DNA from: Chryseobacterium kimseyorum
GTDB taxonomy: Bacteria > Bacteroidota > Bacteroidia > Flavobacteriales > Weeksellaceae
DNA length: 64,000 nucleotides
Reading direction: 5' to 3'
Assembly (NCBI RefSeq): GCF_025971945.1
Contig: NZ_JAPDHW010000014.1
Location: 20,873-84,872 of the forward strand
In this document: positions 17,541 to 27,571 of the stretch, piece after piece
Position numbering within the stretch: the first letter of the stretch is position 1
How the letters are laid out: the number at the start of each line of letters is the position of its first letter
The notes under the pieces: generated by a model
What the model was told of the DNA's origin: nothing
The model's input: only the letters and a program-made list of their open reading frames with translations
The model's database searches: none
Made by a program: the position numbers and the translations under genes

Positions 17541-18155
17541 ATGCCTCTTTACCGCGATTTTTCTGATGACAACGCCACCATTCTCGTATGGAAATATGAG
17601 GAAGATGAAGATTTGAATCCCGATGAACTTTTGGAACCGGAAAATGCTGAAAAAGTAAAAGATTATCACCCCAAAAAATTACTGGAGGTTTTAATGGTAA
17701 GAAAGCTTCTGAAGAGTTTAAAGCCAAATTCCAAAATTCTTTATAAAGAAAGAGAACCTTTTCTGTCGCCCAAAGATGCTGAAATTTCGATTACACATTC
17801 TTTCCCGTTTGCAGCGATTGCTATTTCAAGAAATAAAATAGGAATCGATATTGAGAAATTCAATCCTAAAATTATGCGTGTCATAGATAAGTTTACGTAT
17901 GAAAACGAAAGAGGATTTATTCCGGCTGATAATGAAGCTACATTTTATACCATTATCTGGAGTGTGAAGGAAAGTATGTACAAAATTCACCATTCAAAAC
18001 ACTGGTCGCTTAAAAAGCATTATGAGGTGAAACCTTTCGAACTTAAATATTTATTTGATATCAGCTGCAGGGTGCATGATGATCAGATTTCAGACGAATT
18101 CAAGGCAAGAGTGAAGTTCTTTGACGACTATTGTTTTACGATTGTGGAAGAGTAG
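17541..18155 (+). CDS. 4'-phosphopantetheinyl transferase superfamily protein
   Basis: 204 residues. The two signature elements are present: GIDIE (Asp103 and Glu105, Mg2+ ligands) and WSVKESMYK (Trp140 to Lys148, with Glu144). Such enzymes move the phosphopantetheine arm of CoA to a Ser of a carrier protein. The split length of about 200 residues fits the Sfp-like class rather than the short AcpS. No carrier protein or synthase is adjacent, so the partner (acyl carrier protein or a secondary-metabolism enzyme) is open. Its 3' end overlaps the end of the convergent FUSC gene by 20 bases. Confidence 0.88.
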   Translation: MPLYRDFSDDNATILVWKYEEDEDLNPDELLEPENAEKVKDYHPKKLLEVLMVRKLLKSLKPNSKILYKEREPFLSPKDAEISITHSFPFAAIAISRNKIGIDIEKFNPKIMRVIDKFTYENERGFIPADNEATFYTIIWSVKESMYKIHHSKHWSLKKHYEVKPFELKYLFDISCRVHDDQISDEFKARVKFFDDYCFTIVEE

Positions 18156-20397
18156 AAGTTTCTGCTTTATAGGTTTGAATTACTTTTCGCTGTTCTTTTG
18201 CGACATCATAAATCAGCTCCAAAACATCATGGATATTTTTAAGCTCCGTTAAATGAGATATTTTGTTCGGATCCCTGCGGTCGAATATTTCGTTTTCCAG
18301 AAGTTCAGATTTTCTTTGAAGCAATAAATTTTCAATAGATGAATCTTCAGGTTCCAAACGGCTGTCCATTTTCAAAGTTTCTGTGATTTTTTCACCTTTC
18401 AGTAGCACAGACACCTGATTCATTTCGGCTTCAATTTTTTTTGTCCAGCTTTCAGAATCGATCTCTGGATATTTTTTATTGTTTTTAGAATATTGTGAAA
18501 GTGAAGCGGTGTAAGCCGTAATCAAATGTGATGTTGCCACAAACTGATGAACGACCTCCAGTTTTTTCTGCTGATTTTTAGGATCAGAAATCATTCGCTG
18601 AAAGTTATCTGAAAGGTTGGCCAGAGAAATGATCGCATTTTTTCTTTTCACTTTATAATCTTCAATATCAAAATCTTCGTTCAGAAATTTAGACATCACA
18701 CTGTGAAAATAGGTAAGATTAGACTCTGCCGATTTTTTCATCAGTTCTAGATTCTGCGTATGTTCCCAAACCGGAAGCACCATATAAGAAACCAAAAAAG
18801 CGATAATTCCTGCAATAACGGTGTCTACAATTCGGTCTTTAAAAATAACATTGACGTTTCCGGGGTTTAAAAAATTAAAACTCATAAAAACATACATGGT
18901 CATAAAAAGAACTGCCCAAAAATATCGGCCTTTCAATAAACTGAAACATAAAATCATGCTCAGCAGAAGAATGGCAAACAGAACTGCATTAATATGAACG
19001 TAGTATAAGATTGCATAGGCGATCACTGCACCGACCACTGTCCCGCAGAATCGCAGAAAATTCCGTTGTTTGGTAATAGAGTAGGCCGGTTTCAGGATAG
19101 CAACGATGGTAATTAAAATCCAGTAGGTATGACCAATCACCAAAAATGGAAGAAAAGAAACAAGATATCCTAAGAATAATGCCACAGTAATTCTAATTGC
19201 ATGACGGAAATGTGATGAGGTGAGAGAAATATTGCTTTTTAAAACTTTAAAATTAATTTTCTCTTCATTCGGCATAAATTTTTTCAGATCTAAACCTGTC
19301 GAAAGACTTTTGGCCAGTTTTACGTTTTGAGCAAATACTTTATAAATTTCGTTGATTTCTTTGGTGATCTCATTAATGCGCATCATGATCTGTCTCAAAA
19401 TCATAAAATTTTCGAGATTGTCGGGAGTCATCTGCTTATTTCTAAGTTCAAAATAATGGACGTTCAAATCCTGCGAACGCACTTCCAGATTAAAGACAGG
19501 TTTTGCCCTTGTGCTGCTTTGAAGCGAAATTCCGATGTTGGCAATTTCTTCTGAAAGGATATTTAAATAATCATGAATTTTAACTAAAATAGTAGAATCT
19601 TCGAAACTCTGCTGAAGTTTTTTATAATCACTTTCTGAAGTCATCAGTTTTTCATGAAGATCCATTGAATTCAAAAACGTCAACATCAGAAGTCTGCTTA
19701 TCGTTGTAGATTCGTTGACAATCGTACGGGTTTTAAAAACAGTCTCGCGGGTTTCTTCCTGTAGGTTTTTGATCTCTATCTGCTTTGCAATAACCTGTAT
19801 ATTTAAACGGTCAAAATCTGGATTTTTCTGGTAAAAGTTTGCTTTAATTTTCAGAAATTCCGCAAGCTGAAGATAATTTTCACCAATCATCTGACTGGCC
19901 AGTTTATAAGGCTGAATAGTGGTTACGATTAAGAAAATCAGTAAAAACCAAATACAGCCGGCAGCGAAAATCATTAAACTTTTTAAAATATTGGCTCCTG
20001 TTAAATGTCCGTCAATGAAAATTGCCAAAACTACCAGTGCCAAAGATCCGACTGCTGCGAGTCTCTGACCGTAAACGCCAATCAGAGAGAAAAACATACC
20101 GAAGACGAAAATTTCTAAAATAACCAGTGGAATAATTCCTTTGACTAAACTTGCAATAGCAGAAACGAGGACGAAGCAGAAAATAGCAAACGTCAAAGAG
20201 TTTCTTCTTCGGATAAACGGACCTGGCTGATCTGTAAGTGCTACAAAGCTGGTTCCTAAAGGAAATAAGAAGTATTCTTTTAAAATCCCAAAGTGGGAAA
20301 GTACCAAACACGGAAGCACCGTTGCCAGGGTAATTCTTATCGAAGAATACACATATTGGCTGGTGACGATCTTTTTTAGTTCCGCAGAATAGTTCAT
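18136..20397 (-). CDS. FUSC/YccS-family inner-membrane protein
   Basis: 753 residues from the ATG at 20397 (MNYSAELKKIVTSQYVYSSIRITLATV), the start that matches the family; a longer frame from 20457 adds 20 residues with no family look. Two blocks of about five to six membrane helices (residues about 20-160 and 400-530) are each followed by a long cytosolic helical region, the YccS/YhfK pattern. The second block holds the FUSC core (SHFRHAIRITVALFLGYLVS). These proteins are thought to be transporters, some for aromatic acids; no periplasmic partner is encoded next to it. Confidence 0.88.
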   Translation of the reverse strand: MNYSAELKKIVTSQYVYSSIRITLATVLPCLVLSHFGILKEYFLFPLGTSFVALTDQPGPFIRRRNSLTFAIFCFVLVSAIASLVKGIIPLVILEIFVFGMFFSLIGVYGQRLAAVGSLALVVLAIFIDGHLTGANILKSLMIFAAGCIWFLLIFLIVTTIQPYKLASQMIGENYLQLAEFLKIKANFYQKNPDFDRLNIQVIAKQIEIKNLQEETRETVFKTRTIVNESTTISRLLMLTFLNSMDLHEKLMTSESDYKKLQQSFEDSTILVKIHDYLNILSEEIANIGISLQSSTRAKPVFNLEVRSQDLNVHYFELRNKQMTPDNLENFMILRQIMMRINEITKEINEIYKVFAQNVKLAKSLSTGLDLKKFMPNEEKINFKVLKSNISLTSSHFRHAIRITVALFLGYLVSFLPFLVIGHTYWILITIVAILKPAYSITKQRNFLRFCGTVVGAVIAYAILYYVHINAVLFAILLLSMILCFSLLKGRYFWAVLFMTMYVFMSFNFLNPGNVNVIFKDRIVDTVIAGIIAFLVSYMVLPVWEHTQNLELMKKSAESNLTYFHSVMSKFLNEDFDIEDYKVKRKNAIISLANLSDNFQRMISDPKNQQKKLEVVHQFVATSHLITAYTASLSQYSKNNKKYPEIDSESWTKKIEAEMNQVSVLLKGEKITETLKMDSRLEPEDSSIENLLLQRKSELLENEIFDRRDPNKISHLTELKNIHDVLELIYDVAKEQRKVIQTYKAETSTLPQS

Positions 20398-20520
20398 GCT
20401 ACAAAAATAATTATTGAAAAACAAAAAGCCCCATAATTGCTGGACTTTTGTGAACATATTTTATTAATATCTGAATTCCCAGTCTTCTTCTAAATGAGTG
20501 TGAATTTAAATCAATAAAAA

Positions 20521-20541
20521 AAGCTCCATTCAATGGAGCTT
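20521..20541 (-). terminator. Terminator of porU-porV
   Basis: Stem AAGCTCCA / TGGAGCTT with a five-base loop; on the minus strand a run of seven T follows. Confidence 0.85.
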
Positions 20542-20564
20542 CTATATCTTATGTTCGATTATTC

Positions 20565-21728
20565 TTAGTTGTCTACATTAGAAGTTTCTTCACCAATGTT
20601 CCAGGTAAGACCGAAACGAAGTGTGTTATCTAAAGCAGTATTAATTTTAGACATATTGATCAAATAAGAAATATCCAATCCGAAAGAACGGTATTTCAAA
20701 CCGATACCGGCAGTTGCAAACTGTCTTGCTCCCTGCACATCACTTTCGTGGAAATAACCTCCTCTCACAGCAAATGCATTGTCATAAGAATATTCTAAAG
20801 CACCACTGTACATGATTGATTCAGGATTTTTGAAAGATTTTCCGATTCCGGACATAACGCCTACGTTTGGAACTGCATAAATTGGCTGTCTTGTATTAGG
20901 ATCATTTCCAACGAATTCTGATCCCGGTACCAAGATTTTTGAACCTTCAACGCTTAAACCAACTCTATTGACATCATCTAAATACATATCATAACCAACA
21001 CCTAATCTTGCCATAGTTGGAAGGTAAGATCTTGATTCTTCATCTCCTGTGTAGTCCAGTTTAGGACCTAAATTGGTTACTGCAAAACCAGCATTCAATT
21101 TACCGTCATAACCTCCAAAACTTGAGAATTTAGGAGAAGTATAGTATCCTGAAACGTCTACTGCAAAAGTGTTTGCAGGCTTCAGTGTAGTATCTGTGTT
21201 GAATCCTCCGGCCAAATCTGAACGTATGAATCTACCTGTAACGGCCATTGAGTATGAATCAGAAAGTTTCAGACCGTAAGCGATATCTACCGAGAATTCG
21301 TTTGGCTTCGAAGTACCGTTAGATGTTACCTCATTTCCTACAAGAGAAGTAAGGTCTACTTCCCCCATATTAAAGTAATAGATACTTGCGGAAATTGTGG
21401 ATCTTTCTTCCTGACCTAAAAATTTATGGAAAGCTCCATATAGTAAAAATACATCATTTGTAAGTTTCCCCATGTATGGTGTGTAGTTAATACCCACAGA
21501 AGAACTTGTTCTGCTAAAAGGATATTTCGCTGCATTCCAAAATTGAGAAAAAGCATCCGGGGAAGTAACGACCCCCTGATCTCCCATACCACCCGACCTT
21601 GCATCTGGTGCAATTCTCAAGAATGGAGCTCCGGTTAATACAGGTCTTACCTGACTCAAATCCTGTGCATAGCCTAAAAACCCAGCACTAAAACCAATCC
21701 CCAAAAGCAGTTTAGTAGTTAAATTCAT
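20565..21728 (-). CDS. porV: T9SS outer-membrane shuttle protein PorV (LptO)
   Basis: 387 residues. Signal peptide ending GYAQ, then a FadL-like 14-strand barrel. The N-terminal LTGAPFLRIAPDARSGGMGDQGV is the PorV family signature. In Porphyromonas and Flavobacterium PorV picks up cargo at the SprA translocon and takes it to the PorU attachment complex. It is encoded directly after porU (56-base gap), the conserved order. The cargo likely includes the two surface proteins at 9167-12317. Confidence 0.95.
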   Translation of the reverse strand: MNLTTKLLLGIGFSAGFLGYAQDLSQVRPVLTGAPFLRIAPDARSGGMGDQGVVTSPDAFSQFWNAAKYPFSRTSSSVGINYTPYMGKLTNDVFLLYGAFHKFLGQEERSTISASIYYFNMGEVDLTSLVGNEVTSNGTSKPNEFSVDIAYGLKLSDSYSMAVTGRFIRSDLAGGFNTDTTLKPANTFAVDVSGYYTSPKFSSFGGYDGKLNAGFAVTNLGPKLDYTGDEESRSYLPTMARLGVGYDMYLDDVNRVGLSVEGSKILVPGSEFVGNDPNTRQPIYAVPNVGVMSGIGKSFKNPESIMYSGALEYSYDNAFAVRGGYFHESDVQGARQFATAGIGLKYRSFGLDISYLINMSKINTALDNTLRFGLTWNIGEETSNVDN

Positions 21729-21784
21729 ATGTTGTCTTTTATATATTATCAGTTTTTTATTGATATTCTTAATTACTTATTATT

Positions 21785-24700
21785 TTACTTCAAAAGTACC
21801 ATTTTTTCTACAGCTGTAGCACTTCCTTTGCATTTTTCTTGATTTTGACTTTTTGCAAATATCTTAAAAATATACGTACCTTTTGCTACTGTGTCACCAA
21901 AATCGTCTTTTCCGTCCCATTCTATTGCCTGACGTGGCGTTCTAAAGCCCTGTAGGAAAGGTTCTGCAACCACTGGCTGACTTAAAGTTCTTACCAGTTT
22001 TCCTGTAATAGTATAGATTTGAACGTTTACATCTAAGATATCATCACAGTTATGCTCAAAGTGAATATAAGTTTTATTGGTAAAAGGATTTGGCCAGTTC
22101 AGCGGTCTGTTGATTACTAAATGCTGATCGGCTTCATCTTTAACTTCAAAGTTTAACGTTTCAGTTGTTGAATTATTGTTTATATCCCAAACTTTAAATG
22201 TCAGCTGATGTTGTCCTATTGCTAAGTTTCTGAAAGGATAGGTTACATTTCCTTTTTGATAATCTGCTAAACTCGGACTTAGACATCCATTTCCTTCACC
22301 AGAAGCATAGAAATCATTCAAAACAACTGTGTTGATAATTTGTCCGTCCAAATATACAGTAATATCGTGACCAATACCAGAACCCGTAGAATTTATTCCT
22401 GTATCATCTGTTACACAGGCAAGGAGCATTGGGTTTTGATCTGTAATTCCACCATTCGCAAAATTGGTGTTGTTCATATACAGTTTCACTTTCGGCGGCT
22501 CGTTATCGTTGATTCCGTTCGGGTTGATATCACCTACCTGTACTGCCTGATTGTTAAATACATCAGTAGCTTTGTTGTCAGCATATCCTAATAGTCTTCC
22601 TTCGCCTACAGCATAGTTGATATCTTTAGGAACATAAAATTCTACCGTGAAGACTCCATTCACTGCAGTTCCCGAAGCTTTTACGATGGCACTTCCTTCT
22701 TCTGTGTAGTTTAGAACAGGTGTTAAACCTCCGTCATTATTTAAAGTTGTTTTGTTTAATCTTTTATCAAAAATGTTAATAACAACTCGGCCGTTAAATG
22801 TAGTATTGGTTGTTCCGCTTGCATTGTTAATATGGCCTGTTATCTTCACAAAATCCAATCCTCTGATCAATCCCGGAACCGGAGTTTCGATTGCATCAAT
22901 AACAAGAAGTCTTTTCGGTCTGCTTAATTTCATCGCCGGATCTCCCAGTAAATTTACTTTCAGGTGGTTTGAATCGCCTGGTCTTAATTTTTTAGCATTC
23001 AAATGTGCATCTCCCACCGGAATAAAATCATCTCCGACTAATTTGAAAATATCCTGTGTGTAAAGATTTGTAAAATCCAAACCATATCCAACACCTACAG
23101 CACGGCTTGAAGTAATCATTGCTGCTGCACCGCCCTGTTTTAATTTCATCAGCTGTTCCCCTGCAGAAGAGGTTCCCGGTTCGTCCCAAAGAGTAAACTC
23201 GCAGGTAATGGTTGAAACAAATGGAAATCTGCTGTATACATTAGAAAAATTATTGGCGTTTTGAATTTCATCTAAAGTAAATACTCTTTCCTGTGCCCAG
23301 CCATTAATTCCACCATGTCCCAGATAGAATAAATATAAGCTGTTGCCCAAGTCATTTGAAATTGCCTGATTAACCTGTGGATATCTCTGTCCGCCCGCAG
23401 TACTTTGAGCCTGAAAAGCATCCAGATATAATTTTCTTACATTATATTCTTTAAGAAGCGTGCTTGTGGGAACTTCAAAGGTGTTAGCCAGTGTGTTATT
23501 CATAACCGTATGGAATGGAACACCGCCGTCATTGTCATCATCCACAACAAAATCCAGTTTCATTCTCCATTCTCCGAAAGGGGTAGACTGTCCTGATAAA
23601 GAATTGTAATAAGCCAGAGTTTTATCCATCATATTGGCCGCCTCTGTAGGATTTGCTGCCGGTATTCTTCCAACAGGAACATCAGGTAAATTATTGGCTA
23701 GAGATGGATCTGTCTGAGCTTTTGTCATTACGATATAATCATCGGTGACGAATGATGAAATAAAATCGTTAGACTCCTCACTTTCATAGCTAGAAACAAT
23801 ATTTGAGTTGTTAGGAATTCTGTTTTTGTAATCATAAGAAGCGTCACCTAAAATGAAGACATATTTTAGACTGCCTAGCGGAGTATTCAGTTTAGTCACA
23901 AAATCTCTGATTGCTGTAAGATCTCTGCTACCGCTTCCAAATTCATTATAGATCTTTGAAGGATCTACAATCTGAACATTGTAATTATTCTTTGTCTGAT
24001 GATAATTGGCTAATCTCTGTGCCTGACCCATCATTTCCGGTGGTGCAATAATAAGGTAGTCTACATTTTGAAGCGCAGAAAGATCCTGATTATTGATTTT
24101 CTCTACAAACTGCGGAGTAAATGCAGCATCTGCCCGGAAAGCAACAAATTCATTATTAAAATTAGGATTTGACGTATTGTATCCGAAACTGAAGACTCCG
24201 GTTCCCCCAGCTTTGTTCACTCTTCTGTTGGCATTGGTAATATCTGAAACATCCCAAACCTGTTCCATGTTGGCAGTCGTTGAAATACTGAAACCATAGT
24301 TGGTATTTGTGCCGCTTTGCAGAGAAAAGTCTCTGAAATTCATTTGGCTTCCATTAAATTTCAAATCTTCCTTATACTGTACTTCTACATAATCCAGGTG
24401 AAAAGATCCGTTGGGATTAATAGAGATATTAGGATTGTATTTAATGTTAATCTGATTGCCACTTAAGCTGCTGATCGTTCCTTCATATTTGTATGAACGA
24501 AAATCTAAATCGGTAGATGATGAAGTGTCAGTGAGAGGATTTTGATTATTAATGGCAAAACTCATACTGTTGCCCTGTGATCTGTACCCGATAACCTGAG
24601 TTTTATATCGTATCACATCTAAACCTTGAATAGGAGAGTTCAGATTGAAAGTCAAAGTTTTTTCTGTGTTGATTGGCTGATCTTCAACCCAGATTCTTCC

Positions 24701-25669
24701 CACTTTTAGTAAGTTTCTCTGGTCAGTATTGATAACCTGGTAGCCATCATATCGGCTTATCAAAGGAGTGGTAGGCAAATTGAGGTCTACATTTTGAACT
24801 CTTTTTCCTGCACCTTTATCAAAATTGATATAATAATAAGAAAAGTCTTCGTAAATGTTTTTGAGGTTTTCAGGACGGTCGGTACGCGTTTCACGTCTTT
24901 TAATTCCGTTACCGTTGGATGTATTATAAAGATTATACCCATTAGGTCCCTGCGCATAGAAAATAGCATAATCTGCATCGTTCCACACATTGTCTTCTTC
25001 GCCTATAACCTGAATTGAATTTTCCTGTAAAGCGCTGTATTTTACATCCTGATTAAATTCGGGAAGCATTATTCCTCCATTTCCATAAATCCTGAAATTT
25101 TTAGGATTTATATTTGAAGTATTAATGCCGTTATCTTTAAGAAACTGAGTGGTAATTTTAAAAATTCCGGACTTATCAACTTTAATTTTGTAAAAATTTC
25201 CTGACGACAGTGGGTTCACTGTGGTGCCAACTTTCTGTGCACTAAAATTAACCGGTGAATTTGAGGGTGTTATTTCAAATGATGAAAGTCTCAGAATTTT
25301 TCCTTTTACATTTTTAAATAGACCAACATTAGCATTTGCAAATCTTTCGCCTTGTAAGTAGAAATAGTTTACCTCCGCAATATCGTAATCTGGTAGAAAG
25401 TTTTTGCTGATGTCGAATAGATCTTTGGTAGATACTGTTTCCCAGATAAGATTGGAAACTTTCACCTGGCTTTCGCCAACTTTTTGTTTGTGAAGAATAA
25501 AAACACTATTTTGGTGGTAAGAAAACCCTTCATTTTTAAAGTTGGGTAAATTCTTTTTCACATCGCCAAAGTCTTCAATTTTTGATCCATTCCATTCTAT
25601 GGAGATTCGTTGAGCCCAAGTAGCTGATATGAAAGCAAATAGAAAGAATAGAGTCGTTTTTAGTCTCAT
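21785..25669 (-). CDS. porU: T9SS C-terminal signal peptidase PorU (gingipain-like C25)
   Basis: 1294 residues. PorU removes the C-terminal sorting domain of T9SS cargo and links the cargo to A-LPS in species that do so. After a signal peptide (about residues 1-19) and a long N-terminal beta region comes a C25 peptidase domain with the catalytic His785 in LYFLGHGGINGW and Cys823 in VSTITCEFTLWDEPG. The C-terminus (NWPNPFTNKTYIHF ... GTYIFKI) is itself a T9SS-type sorting domain that is retained in known PorU. It is upstream of porV and divergent from gldJ, an arrangement shared with Flavobacterium johnsoniae. Confidence 0.95.
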   Translation of the reverse strand: MRLKTTLFFLFAFISATWAQRISIEWNGSKIEDFGDVKKNLPNFKNEGFSYHQNSVFILHKQKVGESQVKVSNLIWETVSTKDLFDISKNFLPDYDIAEVNYFYLQGERFANANVGLFKNVKGKILRLSSFEITPSNSPVNFSAQKVGTTVNPLSSGNFYKIKVDKSGIFKITTQFLKDNGINTSNINPKNFRIYGNGGIMLPEFNQDVKYSALQENSIQVIGEEDNVWNDADYAIFYAQGPNGYNLYNTSNGNGIKRRETRTDRPENLKNIYEDFSYYYINFDKGAGKRVQNVDLNLPTTPLISRYDGYQVINTDQRNLLKVGRIWVEDQPINTEKTLTFNLNSPIQGLDVIRYKTQVIGYRSQGNSMSFAINNQNPLTDTSSSTDLDFRSYKYEGTISSLSGNQINIKYNPNISINPNGSFHLDYVEVQYKEDLKFNGSQMNFRDFSLQSGTNTNYGFSISTTANMEQVWDVSDITNANRRVNKAGGTGVFSFGYNTSNPNFNNEFVAFRADAAFTPQFVEKINNQDLSALQNVDYLIIAPPEMMGQAQRLANYHQTKNNYNVQIVDPSKIYNEFGSGSRDLTAIRDFVTKLNTPLGSLKYVFILGDASYDYKNRIPNNSNIVSSYESEESNDFISSFVTDDYIVMTKAQTDPSLANNLPDVPVGRIPAANPTEAANMMDKTLAYYNSLSGQSTPFGEWRMKLDFVVDDDNDGGVPFHTVMNNTLANTFEVPTSTLLKEYNVRKLYLDAFQAQSTAGGQRYPQVNQAISNDLGNSLYLFYLGHGGINGWAQERVFTLDEIQNANNFSNVYSRFPFVSTITCEFTLWDEPGTSSAGEQLMKLKQGGAAAMITSSRAVGVGYGLDFTNLYTQDIFKLVGDDFIPVGDAHLNAKKLRPGDSNHLKVNLLGDPAMKLSRPKRLLVIDAIETPVPGLIRGLDFVKITGHINNASGTTNTTFNGRVVINIFDKRLNKTTLNNDGGLTPVLNYTEEGSAIVKASGTAVNGVFTVEFYVPKDINYAVGEGRLLGYADNKATDVFNNQAVQVGDINPNGINDNEPPKVKLYMNNTNFANGGITDQNPMLLACVTDDTGINSTGSGIGHDITVYLDGQIINTVVLNDFYASGEGNGCLSPSLADYQKGNVTYPFRNLAIGQHQLTFKVWDINNNSTTETLNFEVKDEADQHLVINRPLNWPNPFTNKTYIHFEHNCDDILDVNVQIYTITGKLVRTLSQPVVAEPFLQGFRTPRQAIEWDGKDDFGDTVAKGTYIFKIFAKSQNQEKCKGSATAVEKMVLLK

Positions 25670-25833
25670 GTTAGTTTTTGAAATTTCTAAATTACAAAAT
25701 AAATGAAAATTTTAGAATTAAACCGTCATACAATAAAATTAATTTGTTAACGTTTCAAAAAAAATCAAATCTTTACTTGATTTATTGAATAATTTATTTT
25801 TTCTTTGTACTTTGAATAATATTTATATCGACT

Positions 25834-27435
25834 ATGAAAAAACTAAAGTTGTTTTCATTAATAGCATTAAGTTCTACACTTGCATTAACCAGCTGTGGAG
25901 GGTCTAGTACCAGCAAAGGAGGCGGTACTAAAAAATTTGTCAGCAAGACAGGTTGGAAACCAAACGAAAAACAAGGTTGGTTTTTTGCAGGAAAGCAACA
26001 AAAGCAGAAAGGTTGGCCAGGAATGGTATATGTTGAAGGTGGAACTTTTACCATGGGATTAGTGAAAGATGATGTTATGCACGATTGGAATAACTCTCCT
26101 CGCAGAATGCAGGTAAGCTCATTCTTTATCGGTGAAACAGAAATTACTAACTACGAATACCGCGAATACCTTACATGGTTGAAGTATGTATTCCCTCCAA
26201 GTGACCCAAGTTTCAAGGAAATCTACAACGGTGCATTACCTGATACTTTATTATGGGATAATAAATTATCTAGAAATGATCTTAACGAAACTTATTTCAG
26301 AGATCAGAACTATGATTATTATCCAGTAGTAGGTGTGTCTTGGACGCAAGCCAACAGATACTGCGAATGGTTGACAGACAGAGCGAACGAAAAAGCGTTA
26401 ATGCAAGCAGGTATTATTGCAAAAGATTTGTACATCAACGAATCTAATAACCAAGGTGGTACTGCATTCAACATGGATAAATTCAAATCGAATGATCCTG
26501 AAATGCAAGGATACATCAACGAACAGAGATTGGCACAGAAATCTGGTATGAAAACTACCAATCAAAGATTACTTGCTGCTAACAGATCTCCTAGCTCAGC
26601 GATGGTTACCAAATTCAGACTTCCTACAGAAGTAGAATGGGAATACGCAGCTCTTGGTATGGAGAAAAGCAGAGAGTACAATAATTATACTGAGAAGAAA
26701 CCACAGATCGATAAACTTAGAGGTACTAAGGGTAAAGACAGAGGGATGATTTTAGCTAACTTCAAGCAGGGTAGAGGAGATTATTCTGGTCCTGCAGGTT
26801 GGAAAAATGACGGTGCTGCTCAGACTTCAGATGTTAGACAATTCCCTTCAAATGATATCGGTGTATATGGTATGTTCGGAAACGTTGCAGAATGGACGGC
26901 TGATGTATACAGACCAATCATTGACGAAGACTTTACAGACTTCAATTATTACAGAGGAAATATGCCTCAGGCTATCGTAAGAAACGGTGACGGAACTTAC
27001 AAAATGGTAGATGAAGGTACTATTAAATATGATACTTTAGCTGACGGAAGATTAGTTTACAAAAACTTACCAGGTCAGTTTGAAAGAGAAACAATCGGCG
27101 ATTACAGAAACTATAGAGATGGTGACAGAATGTCTTCACTAGACTATAGAAACGCAAGTGATTCTTCAGCTTCTTACAATATGTATAATGCTCCTACAAC
27201 AAGATTTGTAGTAGACGGGAACGGAAGAGTAATCGTGCAGAAAGATGCTAAAGAGAGAACATCAGCGATGACGAATGATATCAGAGTGATCAAAGGTGGT
27301 TCTTGGCAAGATTCAGCTTACTGGCTAGATCCGGGACAGAGAAGATACAAAAACCAGGCTTCTGGTTACGGTTGGATTGGTTTCCGTGTAGCTCAGGATG
27401 CAAGAGTTAGCGACAAAGCTAGAACAAGAAGATAA
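25834..27435 (+). CDS. gldJ: Gliding motility/T9SS lipoprotein GldJ
   Basis: 533 residues. Lipobox LTSC gives lipidated Cys21. The rest is a formylglycine-generating-enzyme-like fold, split by insertions: YVEGGTFTMG, FFIGETEITNYEYREYL, YPVVGVSWTQANRYCEWL, FRLPTEVEWEYAA, GNVAEWTADVY and IKGGSWQDSAYWLDPGQRR. In Flavobacterium GldJ stabilises GldK and is needed for both T9SS and gliding; strains without surface adhesin SprB keep it for secretion alone. It is divergent from porU and followed by a terminator before murF, the conserved neighbourhood. Confidence 0.94.
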   Translation: MKKLKLFSLIALSSTLALTSCGGSSTSKGGGTKKFVSKTGWKPNEKQGWFFAGKQQKQKGWPGMVYVEGGTFTMGLVKDDVMHDWNNSPRRMQVSSFFIGETEITNYEYREYLTWLKYVFPPSDPSFKEIYNGALPDTLLWDNKLSRNDLNETYFRDQNYDYYPVVGVSWTQANRYCEWLTDRANEKALMQAGIIAKDLYINESNNQGGTAFNMDKFKSNDPEMQGYINEQRLAQKSGMKTTNQRLLAANRSPSSAMVTKFRLPTEVEWEYAALGMEKSREYNNYTEKKPQIDKLRGTKGKDRGMILANFKQGRGDYSGPAGWKNDGAAQTSDVRQFPSNDIGVYGMFGNVAEWTADVYRPIIDEDFTDFNYYRGNMPQAIVRNGDGTYKMVDEGTIKYDTLADGRLVYKNLPGQFERETIGDYRNYRDGDRMSSLDYRNASDSSASYNMYNAPTTRFVVDGNGRVIVQKDAKERTSAMTNDIRVIKGGSWQDSAYWLDPGQRRYKNQASGYGWIGFRVAQDARVSDKARTRR

Positions 27436-27453
27436 TATTTCAAAATACTTATA

Positions 27454-27486
27454 AAAAACCTCCCGAATTTTCGGGAGGTTTTTTTA
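27454..27486 (+). terminator. Terminator of gldJ
   Basis: Thirteen-base stem AAAAACCTCCCGA / TCGGGAGGTTTTT with loop ATTT and a T run. Confidence 0.92.
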
Positions 27487-27571
27487 TTTTTGAGGAATGA
27501 AGTTCTCAAAAATATTAGTATTAAAGCTTAATGAGATTTCAAAAAACATCTAATAAAGAATATCCCCGAAA

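Noticed and set aside
17398..17727. Minus-strand frame opposite the phosphopantetheinyl transferase start
   Set aside because: Antisense to a gene with clear motifs and without a recognisable protein; it also spans the aguBA terminator.
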